Part shown: piece after piece, positions 1-5,989 of the stretch
Position numbering within the stretch: position 1 is the first letter of the stretch
Layout: every line of letters begins with the position of its first letter
DNA from: Pseudomonadota bacterium
Lineage (GTDB): Bacteria; Pseudomonadota; Alphaproteobacteria; Acetobacterales; Acetobacteraceae
Length of the DNA stretch: 7,365 nt
NCBI GenBank assembly: GCA_021807465.1
Contig: JAKBCX010000066.1
Coordinates: forward strand, 1-7,365
Reading direction: 5' to 3'
Position numbers and translations under genes: made by a program
The notes under the pieces: model-generated
What the model was told of the DNA's origin: nothing
Seen by the model: only the letters and a program-made list of their open reading frames with translations
Databases searched by the model: none

Positions 1-2265
1 TTCGGCAATGTCGAAGGCGAGCTTGCCGTCCTTTACCGTCACCTTCACCGCGCCGCCCTTCACCAGCTTGCCGAAGAGCAGCTCTTCCGCCAGCGGCTTC
101 TTGATAAGCTCCTGGATGACGCGGCCCAGCGGGCGGGCGCCGTAGAGCGGCTCGTAACCGCGCTCGGCCAGGAATTCCTTGGCGGCGGAGGACAGCTCGA
201 TGGTGACGTTGCGGTCGGCGAGCTGGGCTTCCAGCTGCATCACGAACTTCTCCACCACGCGGCCGACGATTTCCGGCGTCAGCGCCGCGAAGGGGATGAT
301 GGCATCCAGCCGGTTGCGGAATTCCGGCGTGAAGAGGCGCTTCACCGCTTCCTCATCCTCGCCCACGCGCACCTGCTTGCCAAAGCCGATGCCCGGCTTC
401 TGCATGTCGCTTGCCCCGGCATTGGTGGTCATGATGAGGATGACGTTGCGGAAATCGATCTTCTTGCCATTATGGTCGGTCAGCTTCCCGTGATCCATGA
501 TCTGCAACAGGATGTTGAACAGATCGGGATGCGCCTTCTCGATTTCATCAAGCAGCAGCACGCAATGCGGGTGCTGGTCGATGGCATCGGTCAGCAGCCC
601 GCCCTGGTCGAACCCCACATAGCCCGGGGGCGCGCCGATGAGGCGGGAGACGGAATGCCGCTCCATATATTCGGACATATCGAACCGCGTCAGCTCGATG
701 CCGAGTGTGGAGGCGAGCTGGCGCGCAACCTCGGTCTTGCCGACGCCGGTGGGGCCGGAGAAGAGGTAGTTGCCGATCGGCTTCTCGGGGTCGCGCAGCC
801 CGGCGCGGGAGAGCTTCATGGCGGCCGAAAGCGCCTCGATGGCGGCGTTCTGGCCGAACACCATCGACTTCAGGTCGCGCTCCAGATTACGCAGCACTTC
901 CTTGTCGTCGGTCGAGACCGATTTGGGCGGGATGCGCGCGATCTTGGACACCATCTCCTCGACATCCTTGAGCGTGACCGTTTTACGGCGCTTGCTCTCG
1001 GGCTGCAGCATACGGGCGGCACCAGCCTCGTCGATCACGTCGATGGCTTTGTCCGGCAGCTTGCGGTCGTTAATGTACTTGGCCGAAAGCTCCACGGCGG
1101 CGCGGATGGCGTCATCCGTGTAGCGGACCTTGTGGTGCTTCTCGTAGGCTGTTTTCAGGCCCTTGAGGATTTTCACCGTGTCCTCGACCGAAGGCTCGTT
1201 CACGTCAATCTTCTGGAAGCGCCGGACCAAAGCGCGGTCCTTCTCGAAGTAATTGCGGAACTCCTTATAGGTGGTGGAGCCGATGCAGCGCAGCGTGCCC
1301 TGGGCCAGAGCCGGCTTGAGCAGGTTGGAGGCGTCCATGGCCCCGCCCGATGTGGCGCCCGCGCCGATGACTGTGTGGATTTCGTCGATGAAGAGGATGG
1401 CGCCGGGGGAGTTTTCGATCTCCGTCACCACGGCCTTCAGCCGCTCCTCGAAATCGCCGCGGTAGCGCGTGCCGGCCAGCAGCGAACCCATATCCAGCGC
1501 GAAGATGGTGGCGTTGAGCAGCACCTCAGGCACGTCGCCATCGATGATGCGCTTGGCCAGCCCTTCGGCAATGGCGGTTTTACCCACGCCGGGGTCGCCC
1601 ACATAAAGAGGGTTGTTCTTGGTGCGGCGGCACAGAATCTGGATGGTGCGCTCAATCTCGTGCTCGCGGCCAATCAGCGGGTCGATCTTGCCTTCTTTCG
1701 CGCGCTTGTTGAGGTTGATGCAGTAGGTGGAGAGCGCATCCTGGCCGCGCTTGGCGCTGCCCTTCTCCTCGCGCTCGTTCGGCTCGGCAGGCTCGGACGA
1801 GCCGCTGGGTGTGCGCGGGGCGGATTTGCCGGGGCTTTTGGCGATGCCGTGAGAGATGAAGTTGACGGCATCCAGCCGCGTCATGTCCTGTAGCTGCAGG
1901 AAATACACGGCATGGCTCTCGCGCTCGGAGAACAGGGCGACCAGCACGTTGGCGCCGGTTACCTCGTCGCGCCCGGAGGATTGCACATGGATGGCGGCGC
2001 GCTGCACCACGCGCTGGAACCCGGCGGTGGGCTTGGGGTCGCCCGCGCGGTCGGTGGCCAGGCCCGCCAGATCCTTGTCGAGAAACTCGGTCAGGTCTTT
2101 CTTGATTTTTTCGATGTCCACCCCGCAGGCGCGCAGCACCGTCAGCGCATCCGCATCGTCAACCAGCCCGAGCAGCAGATGTTCGAGGGTCGCGTATTCA
2201 TGTTTGCGGTCGGCGGCCAGTTGCAGGGCGCGGTGCAGAGTCTGTTCAAGATTGCGAGACAGCAT
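1..2265 (-). CDS. clpA: ATP-dependent Clp protease ATP-binding subunit ClpA (3' end outside window)
   Basis: This is the Hsp100 unfoldase that partners ClpP in the cytosol and takes N-degron substrates from ClpS. 755 codons are open from the ATG at 2265 to the window edge; E. coli ClpA has 758 residues, so only a short tail should be missing. Domains in order: N domain (about 1-140, starting [14 protein letters not shown]); an acidic/Ser-rich linker (about 145-175); AAA-1 with Walker A GDPGVGKT (223-230), pore tyrosine in [12 protein letters not shown] (Y268) and Walker B DE (294-295); AAA-2 with Walker A GPTGVGKT (504-511), pore GYVG (Y549) and Walker B DE (573-574). A PGIGFG segment (I626-G629) sits where the ClpP-docking IGL/IGF loop belongs. 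No ClpB-type coiled-coil insertion is seen between the AAA domains. GAAGGA lies about 9 nt before the start. clpS is 137 bp upstream on the same strand with no strong terminator between them, only a 6-bp hairpin at 2343-2358, so co-transcription is likely. Confidence 0.97.
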   Translation of the reverse strand, partial: MLSRNLEQTLHRALQLAADRKHEYATLEHLLLGLVDDADALTVLRACGVDIEKIKKDLTEFLDKDLAGLATDRAGDPKPTAGFQRVVQRAAIHVQSSGRDEVTGANVLVALFSERESHAVYFLQLQDMTRLDAVNFISHGIAKSPGKSAPRTPSGSSEPAEPNEREEKGSAKRGQDALSTYCINLNKRAKEGKIDPLIGREHEIERTIQILCRRTKNNPLYVGDPGVGKTAIAEGLAKRIIDGDVPEVLLNATIFALDMGSLLAGTRYRGDFEERLKAVVTEIENSPGAILFIDEIHTVIGAGATSGGAMDASNLLKPALAQGTLRCIGSTTYKEFRNYFEKDRALVRRFQKIDVNEPSVEDTVKILKGLKTAYEKHHKVRYTDDAIRAAVELSAKYINDRKLPDKAIDVIDEAGAARMLQPESKRRKTVTLKDVEEMVSKIARIPPKSVSTDDKEVLRNLERDLKSMVFGQNAAIEALSAAMKLSRAGLRDPEKPIGNYLFSGPTGVGKTEVARQLASTLGIELTRFDMSEYMERHSVSRLIGAPPGYVGFDQGGLLTDAIDQHPHCVLLLDEIEKAHPDLFNILLQIMDHGKLTDHNGKKIDFRNVILIMTTNAGASDMQKPGIGFGKQVRVGEDEEAVKRLFTPEFRNRLDAIIPFAALTPEIVGRVVEKFVMQLEAQLADRNVTIELSSAAKEFLAERGYEPLYGARPLGRVIQELIKKPLAEELLFGKLVKGGAVKVTVKDGKLAFDIAE

Positions 2266-2402
2266 GGATCACATTCCTTCACGCCGCGGGACGGCGCTTT
2301 GAGTTCCGGGCTTAAAAACGGCCTGCCCGGCCGGCCTAACGCTCCCGCCACCGCGGGATTTCATCTTACATTCACATAGGGGCGGCGTGGAAAAATAAAC
2401 CG

Positions 2403-2777
2403 TCATTCTTTCTCAATCGTGCATTGCAAGGGATGCTGGTTCTGGCGGGCCAGATCCATCACCTGCGTTACCTTGGTTTCCGCCACCTCATACGTATAAA
2501 CGCCGCACACCCCCACGCCGCGCCGGTGCACATGCAGCATGATCTGCGTCGCCTGGTCGCGCGATTTCTGGAAGAAGCGCTCAAGCACATGCACGACGAA
2601 TTCCATCGGCGTGTAGTCGTCGTTGAGCATCAGAACTTTATACATTGTGGGCTTGCGCGTTTTTGGGCGTGGCTTCACCACCACCCCTACATTTGGCCCC
2701 TCTGTGCCTTTGCGCCTGTCATTCTCGCTCATACTCGTGCCCTGAATCGTACCCGTGCTCTCGATCGTACCTTGCAT
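2403..2777 (-). CDS. clpS: ATP-dependent Clp protease adaptor protein ClpS
   Basis: ClpS binds proteins with bulky hydrophobic N-terminal residues and delivers them to the ClpA N domain. Numbered from the ATG at 2780, the core runs from about residue 36. It holds the N-degron pocket residues N53, D54 and D55 (NDDYTPMEF), the gating methionine M59 and H85, which align with E. coli N34/D35/D36, M40 and H66. The C-terminus [11 protein letters not shown] is canonical. Three starts are possible. ATGs at 2780 and 2777 share a GGAG, with spacings of 3 and 6 nt, so 2777 is favoured on spacing (124 aa). The ATG at 2732 (MSENDRRKG, 109 aa) has a weaker AGGG at 7 nt but gives a length closer to the usual 106-115 aa. 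The extra N-terminal stretch is a short tandem repeat ([12 protein letters not shown]). It lies upstream of clpA on the same strand, as expected for a functional pair. Confidence 0.96.
   Translation of the reverse strand: MQGTIESTGTIQGTSMSENDRRKGTEGPNVGVVVKPRPKTRKPTMYKVLMLNDDYTPMEFVVHVLERFFQKSRDQATQIMLHVHRRGVGVCGVYTYEVAETKVTQVMDLARQNQHPLQCTIEKE
2733..2768 (-). repeat. Imperfect 18-bp tandem repeat in the clpS 5' extension
   Basis: Two adjacent 18-bp units (2733-2750 and 2751-2768) match at 14 of 18 positions. They encode the paired hexapeptides TIESTG and TIQGTS if translation starts upstream at 2777 or 2780. The repeat ends directly before the internal ATG at 2732, so the added N-terminus may be a late expansion rather than part of the conserved adaptor. 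Confidence 0.55.
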
Positions 2778-2800
2778 CATCTACTCCGCATCACGCGCGG

Positions 2801-2838
2801 CGGAGGCATAATGCCGGCCGCGTTTCCGGCTGCCTCCG
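2801..2838 (-). promoter_or_regulatory. Hairpin in the clpS 5' leader
   Basis: The arms CGGAGGC (2801-2807) and GCCTCCG (2832-2838) pair over 7 bp. Inside them GCCGG (2813-2817) pairs with CCGGC (2826-2830). This gives a two-part stem with an asymmetric 5/1 bulge and an 8-nt loop. It ends about 20 nt before the first clpS start codon, so it could modulate translation, but it has no U-tract and is not a terminator. No function is demonstrated. Confidence 0.4.
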
Positions 2839-2876
2839 GTTTCAACATATCGAATGGCACGGCGGGATTGAAAGAG

Positions 2877-2903
2877 TGTTTTTCCTCCCCGGCCAGAAAA
2901 ACA
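2877..2903. repeat. Inverted repeat upstream of clpS
   Basis: TGTTTTTC (2877-2884) is the exact complement of GAAAAACA (2896-2903), giving an 8-bp AT-rich stem with an 11-nt loop. It lies between the terminator at 2946-2982 and the clpS leader hairpin, in the stretch where a clpS promoter would be expected. It could be a protein-binding dyad or a coincidence. The only promoter-like pair nearby on the minus strand is TTCAAT with TATGTT at 17 nt, which is weak. Confidence 0.3.
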
Positions 2904-2945
2904 TGGTTTCGTGAAGAGACGATATATGGATTAACCGCGCAGTGA

Positions 2946-2982
2946 CACAAAAGGCCGGCCCGTGGCGGGCCGGCCTTTTGTG
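2946..2982 (-). terminator. Second phasin terminator (17-bp perfect stem)
   Basis: Positions 2946-2962 and 2966-2982 form a perfect 17-bp stem with a 3-nt loop, GC-rich inside (GGCCGGCCCG) and flanked by AAAA/TTTT. Because A and T runs lie on both sides, the hairpin looks like a terminator in either direction. Both flanking genes are on the minus strand, so its likely job is to stop read-through from the phasin gene into clpS. Confidence 0.7.
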
Positions 2983-3048
2983 CAAATACTTGAAAAAACC
3001 CGTTACCGTAAGGCCAAAGGCCCCGGCGGGCGAAGCTCTGGCAGTTAC

Positions 3049-3081
3049 AAAAATGGCCTGGCACCGCCCGGTGCCAGGCCA
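3049..3081 (-). terminator. Intrinsic terminator of the phasin gene
   Basis: On the minus strand TGGCCTGGCACC pairs perfectly with GGTGCCAGGCCA (3070-3081 with 3054-3065), a 12-bp stem with a 4-nt loop, followed at once by TTTTT (3053-3049). It begins 21 nt after the phasin stop codon. This is a textbook Rho-independent terminator. Confidence 0.88.
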
Positions 3082-3102
3082 AACGGGAGAGAATAGGCTG
3101 GT

Positions 3103-3639
3103 TTAGTAGGACTTGCCGAAGGTTTCCACGGCGAGGGAGATGCGCGCGGTGATCGGCGCGATGGCCTGCTCGGCCAGCTTCACGGTGGCATCCGTCAGCT
3201 TGTTGCTCTCGGACACAACCTTCTCGATGCTCGACTTGGTGAAGCCGGTGTGCAGGTCCACGGCTTCCTTGACGGATTTCACGCCCATCAGGGACTTGCC
3301 GAAGGCCACGGATTCTTCGAGCGAGCTTTTGGAGCTGGCGGCGAACTGTTTGGACAGGTCCTGCATGCCGCTCACGTAAATCTGTGTGGCCTTGATGAAG
3401 GCTTCCACGTTGCCCTGGCTGAAAGACAGCAATTCTTCGGAGGTTTTCACGGCTTTCTCAACGCCTTCTTTCAGTTTGGCCTGAGAATTCTCAAGGCCCT
3501 TGGTGGCTTTCTCAATTCCGTCGCGCATGGCGGCGATGGATTTCTCAAAATTCTTTACGGAGACTTCGGCTGCGGTCTCGATTGTGCTGGCGGTCTCGGT
3601 TGCGGCGGCCGCCGCGGCTTTGGTCTTGCTAGCGCTCAT
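3103..3639 (-). CDS. Phasin family protein (polyhydroxyalkanoate granule-associated)
   Basis: Phasins coat polyhydroxyalkanoate granules and control their number and size. The 178-residue product is almost entirely amphipathic helix and rich in Ala, Lys, Glu and Ser. After an Ala-rich N-terminus (SKTKAAAAAATETA) comes a region of Phasin_2 type: VKNFEKSIAAMRDGIEKATKGLENSQ, then ELLSFSQGNVEAFIKATQIYVSGMQDLSKQ, then the typical end VKLAEQAIAPITARI and FGKSY. No signal peptide or membrane span is seen. I chose the ATG at 3639 because GGGAG lies 10 nt upstream and the protein then begins MSASKTK; an in-frame ATG at 3684 would add 15 residues that fit the family poorly. The gene is monocistronic, with its own promoter upstream and tandem terminators downstream. 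Phasin identity is confident; which phasin type (PhaP number) it is cannot be said. Confidence 0.92.
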   Translation of the reverse strand: MSASKTKAAAAAATETASTIETAAEVSVKNFEKSIAAMRDGIEKATKGLENSQAKLKEGVEKAVKTSEELLSFSQGNVEAFIKATQIYVSGMQDLSKQFAASSKSSLEESVAFGKSLMGVKSVKEAVDLHTGFTKSSIEKVVSESNKLTDATVKLAEQAIAPITARISLAVETFGKSY

Positions 3640-3670
3640 AGTCAGGGTTCTCCCGATAGTACGAAGGGGC

Positions 3671-3725
3671 TGCACAAACTCCAACCAAGCGAGCGTGCCA
3701 CGGCGGTATGCCGCAGTGCAGCAGT
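3671..3725 (-). promoter_or_regulatory. TGC-rich half-sites in the phasin leader
   Basis: Downstream of the -10 element the minus strand reads CTGCTGCACTGCGGCA (3710-3725) and, nearer the gene, TTTGTGCAG (3670-3678). These repeat the TGC/TGTGC theme of the dyad at 3765-3779. PhaR-type repressors of phasin genes in alphaproteobacteria are known to bind TGC-rich sites, so these are candidate secondary operator half-sites. The assignment is inference. Confidence 0.3.
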
Positions 3726-3728
3726 GCC

Positions 3729-3758
3729 CTTATAAGTTAACGCGATGTCCGCCGTCAA
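3729..3758 (-). promoter_or_regulatory. Sigma-70-type promoter of the phasin gene
   Basis: On the minus strand the -35 is TTGACG (3758-3753) and the -10 is TATAAG (3734-3729) with an 18-nt spacer; reading the -10 as TTATAA gives 17 nt. Both elements are close to consensus and unusually clear for GC-rich DNA. That fits an abundantly expressed protein such as a phasin. The predicted 5' leader is about 80-90 nt. Confidence 0.65.
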
Positions 3759-3764
3759 TGTTTT

Positions 3765-3785
3765 TTGTGCGATGCACAATATTGT
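3765..3785. promoter_or_regulatory. Overlapping dyads just upstream of the phasin promoter (candidate PhaR operator)
   Basis: TTGTGC-GAT-GCACAA (3765-3779) is a perfect dyad with a 3-nt centre. It overlaps the 10-bp palindrome ACAATATTGT (3776-3785). The dyad core TGC-N3-GCA resembles the CTGC-N3-GCAG type of site described for PhaR of Paracoccus and Rhodobacter. It lies immediately upstream of the -35 of the phasin promoter. Binding is inferred, not shown. Confidence 0.4.
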
Positions 3786-3841
3786 CATGAAGGCGAAAAT
3801 TGACGCGCGGCGGAATGGCGGGGCGCGTTTTCTGAGGGAAA

Positions 3842-3892
3842 TTCAGTAACACTTTGGCTTTACATAAAATCTGCACATAAAATCACGATTTT
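3842..3892 (+). promoter_or_regulatory. Putative promoter region of the carboxypeptidase gene
   Basis: The stretch contains ACATAAAATC twice (3862-3871 and 3875-3884), a 13-bp period, giving two TAAAAT -10-like hexamers. TTGGCT (3854-3859) stands 18 nt before the second and TTCAGT (3842-3847) stands 17 nt before the first. AAAATC-AC-GATTTT (3879-3892) forms a 6-bp dyad over the second -10. The complementary octamers GAGGGAAA (3834-3841) and TTTCCCTC (3890-3897) flank the whole block. The rest of the interval up to the gene shows nothing else recognisable. Confidence 0.4.
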
Positions 3893-3959
3893 CCCTCGAC
3901 ATGGCGGGGCGGGACGGATTAAATGCGGGATAGGTTTCTGCGAAATGGGAGCGCACCGG

Positions 3960-5288
3960 ATGAGGGCAGGGTGGCATCGTGGCATTTGGCCGGGCTTTGC
4001 GGGGCTGTGCCTGGCGGCATTGGCCGCCATGCCAGCCAGCGCCAAGACGCACCATTATTATAATGGCGGCACGGCATCCTCGTATTCTGCCGTGCCGGGG
4101 CCAACCTCGCCGGGGGTCAGCAGTATTCTCATAGATGCGCAAACAGGCGCCGTGCTCTCGGCCCAGCAAGCCGATGTGGAGCGTTATCCAGCCTCTCTCA
4201 CCAAGCTGATGACGCTGGACCTTGCGTTCCAGGCGTTGCAGGATGGCCGGTTGACGCTCGATACACGGATTCCCGTCTCGTACCACGCGCAAGCGGTGGA
4301 GCCTGTTAAGCTGGGACTGCTGGCCGGGCAGACCATCTCGGTGCGCGATGCCATTCTGGCCATGACCACCATGTCGGCCAACGATGCGGCGACCGCGCTG
4401 GGTGAGTATCTGGGCGGCGGGTCGGAGGCGCGGTGCGCGCAGATGATGACCGCGCGGGCCCAAACGCTGGGTATGACGGGAACGAGGTTCATGAATGCCT
4501 CTGGCCTGCCAAATGCGGCCCAAGTCACCACTGCCCATGACATGGCGATTTTGGCCCGCGACATTGTGGTGCATTACCCGCAATTCCAGAGCTTTTTCGA
4601 GGTGACGTCGTTCGAGTTCCGGGGGCGCCCGGTTTACAGCAACAACCAGATGCTGAAGCTCTACCCTGGTACTACCGGGATGAAGACGGGCTATACCGAT
4701 CTTGCGCGGTTCAACCTTGTGACCAGCGCCGAACGCAATGGGCGTGAGCTGATTGGCGTGGTGCTGCATGAGCCGGGCTGGAGCGCCAGCTACAGGCAGA
4801 TGACGGCGATGCTGAATAGCGGCTTTGCCGGCGCGCCGGATATGGGTGCCGAAATGGCCAGTATCGCGCCGCCGCCGCCCGCCCCTCTGCCGCACGTAAC
4901 CTACGGAACCCCGGCTCTGCCATTGCCGCCGGTGCGCGAGGCCTCGGCTTTGCCGCCGCCGCCGCCCGCCGCGCCGGTGCAGCGCGTGGCTGACCGTGCC
5001 CATGGCGAAGAGCTGGGCGGCTGGGTCGCGCAGCTTGGGGTTTTCAGCTATAGCTCCAGCGCCCGTAGCGTGGCCGTTAACATGCGCCGGCTGCGCGGTG
5101 TGGGCGTGGCCCGCATTGCCCGCCTGCAGCATGATGGCCGCACTTTGTGGAGCGCCCAGCTTGCCGGGCTGAGCTACCATGCCGCGCACAAAACCTGCGA
5201 CGTGCTGGCCGCGCGCGGTGATAGCTGCCTCGTCCTGGCGCCGTCGGCTGACCATCTGGCCATGCTGACCGGGGATAGCGGCACTTAA
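3960..5288 (+). CDS. D-alanyl-D-alanine carboxypeptidase (peptidase S11) with C-terminal SPOR domain
   Basis: This enzyme removes the terminal D-Ala from peptidoglycan pentapeptides in the periplasm. The 442-residue product starts with a Sec signal peptide (Arg-containing N-region, GFAGLCLAALAAM core, ASA cleavage near residue 28). The serine-peptidase triad of motifs is intact: SLTK with S79/K82, SAN at 139-141, and KTG at 242-244. The PBP5-type C-terminal domain and amphipathic anchor are absent. Instead a Pro-rich linker (about 302-345, with two PPPP runs) leads to a SPOR domain (about 353-430, GGWVAQLGVFSY...), which binds denuded septal glycan. I chose the ATG at 3960 because GGGAG lies 8 nt upstream; the ATG at 3945 would add five residues with a poorer ribosome site. 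DedA and ATP-grasp genes follow after 116 bp. Family assignment is firm; a dac symbol would be a guess. Confidence 0.95.
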   Translation: MRAGWHRGIWPGFAGLCLAALAAMPASAKTHHYYNGGTASSYSAVPGPTSPGVSSILIDAQTGAVLSAQQADVERYPASLTKLMTLDLAFQALQDGRLTLDTRIPVSYHAQAVEPVKLGLLAGQTISVRDAILAMTTMSANDAATALGEYLGGGSEARCAQMMTARAQTLGMTGTRFMNASGLPNAAQVTTAHDMAILARDIVVHYPQFQSFFEVTSFEFRGRPVYSNNQMLKLYPGTTGMKTGYTDLARFNLVTSAERNGRELIGVVLHEPGWSASYRQMTAMLNSGFAGAPDMGAEMASIAPPPPAPLPHVTYGTPALPLPPVREASALPPPPPAAPVQRVADRAHGEELGGWVAQLGVFSYSSSARSVAVNMRRLRGVGVARIARLQHDGRTLWSAQLAGLSYHAAHKTCDVLAARGDSCLVLAPSADHLAMLTGDSGT

Positions 5289-5372
5289 CAAGCTGAAACT
5301 GCCTGCTTTCCGTGGGGCTTTTGGGTGAGCGGGGGCAGACAGGGCATGGTGCGCCTGGCGGGTGGATTTGGC

Positions 5373-5412
5373 GAGCGGGGAAACCCGCTCTATGAGCACG
5401 GCGCATGCATAG
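5373..5412 (+). promoter_or_regulatory. GAAA-tetraloop hairpin and six-codon mini-ORF before the DedA gene
   Basis: GAGCGGG (5373-5379) and CCCGCTC (5384-5390) form a 7-bp stem closed by a GAAA (GNRA) tetraloop. No T-run follows, so it is not an intrinsic terminator. Two bases later an ATG (5392) opens a six-codon frame, MSTAHA, whose stop TAG (5410-5412) lies just past the DedA ATG (5405). Since the DedA ATG itself has no clear Shine-Dalgarno, translation could be coupled to this mini-ORF. This is speculative. Confidence 0.22.
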
Positions 5413-5989
5413 TCTAAGCCTTGTCAGTCTGCTTGCCGATGCCGGGAATTCCTGGGTGTTGCAGGCTATCATCATCATCGGCGGCACGTTCATCCTGGAG
5501 GATGCGGCCACGCTACTGGCCGCCATGCAGGTGGCAACGGGCGCGCTCTCGCTGGAGCTGGCGCTTGGCGCGCTTTACGCCGGTATTGTGCTGGGCGATT
5601 TGGGGCTTTACGGGCTGGGCTACCTCTCTGGCCACCATGCCTGGGCGCGGCGGCTGGTGCCGCACCAGCGGCGTGAACTGGGGCGCGATTGGGTGAGCCA
5701 GCGCGTGATTCCCCTTGTTGTGGTCAGCCGCTTCGTACCCGGGCTGCGCCTGCCTACATATACCACGCTGGGGTTCCTGCGCGCGCCGCTGCTGCATTTC
5801 GCGCTAGGGGCGATTGCCGCCACCTTGGTGTGGACTTCGGCTTTGTTCTACGTCTCGCTCAAGCTCGGCACGTTGATGATGCATTATCTCGGCATTTGGC
5901 GCTGGGCCGGGCTTGCTGTATTCCTGCTCATCATCATCGGGGTCGGGCGTTTCGCGGCGCGTGCCTATAATAAAAGGACGGATTCATGA
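5405..5989 (+). CDS. DedA family (VTT domain) integral membrane protein
   Basis: DedA/VTT proteins sit in the inner membrane; members are implicated in recycling undecaprenyl phosphate, phospholipid scrambling and proton-dependent envelope homeostasis. The 194-residue product has the usual size. Hydrophobic segments lie at about 18-45, 50-72, 100-120, 128-152 and 163-187. Family marks are the acidic pair in FILEDA (E32, D33), GDLGLYGLGY (64-73), and SRFVPGLRLPTYTTLGF (108-124). R109 and R115 have the same spacing as the essential R130/R136 of E. coli YqjA. A second acid 12 residues after E32, as in YqjA D51, is not present (A44), so this is a divergent subfamily. The start at 5405 is the only ATG that keeps the N-terminus, because an in-frame TGA lies at 5393-5395; it lacks a good Shine-Dalgarno. 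The stop overlaps the next gene's start. Confidence 0.9.
   Translation: MHSLSLVSLLADAGNSWVLQAIIIIGGTFILEDAATLLAAMQVATGALSLELALGALYAGIVLGDLGLYGLGYLSGHHAWARRLVPHQRRELGRDWVSQRVIPLVVVSRFVPGLRLPTYTTLGFLRAPLLHFALGAIAATLVWTSALFYVSLKLGTLMMHYLGIWRWAGLAVFLLIIIGVGRFAARAYNKRTDS

Noticed and set aside
472..1893. 473-codon open frame on the plus strand
   Set aside because: It lies entirely antisense to clpA, whose motifs are intact. Long antisense frames are expected in GC-rich coding DNA, and the translation shows no recognisable domain.
2306..2330. CCGGGC/GCCCGG inverted repeat between clpS and clpA
   Set aside because: It has 6-bp arms, a 13-nt loop and no T-run after it in the minus direction, so I do not call it a terminator.
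2424..2945. 173-codon plus-strand frame over clpS
   Set aside because: It is a shadow of clpS on the opposite strand; its length is explained by the GC-rich coding frame beneath it.
2777..3082. 101-codon minus-strand frame ahead of clpS
   Set aside because: It runs through both terminator hairpins, has no ribosome binding site worth the name, and its protein resembles nothing I know.
4865..4975. Repeated GCC/CCG triplet runs
   Set aside because: They encode the Pro/Ala-rich linker of the carboxypeptidase and need no separate explanation.
3843..5399. 518-codon open frame on the minus strand
   Set aside because: It is antisense to the carboxypeptidase gene, which has a signal peptide, SLTK, SAN, KTG and a SPOR domain. 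The minus-strand translation is His/Arg/Gln-rich noise with no domain.
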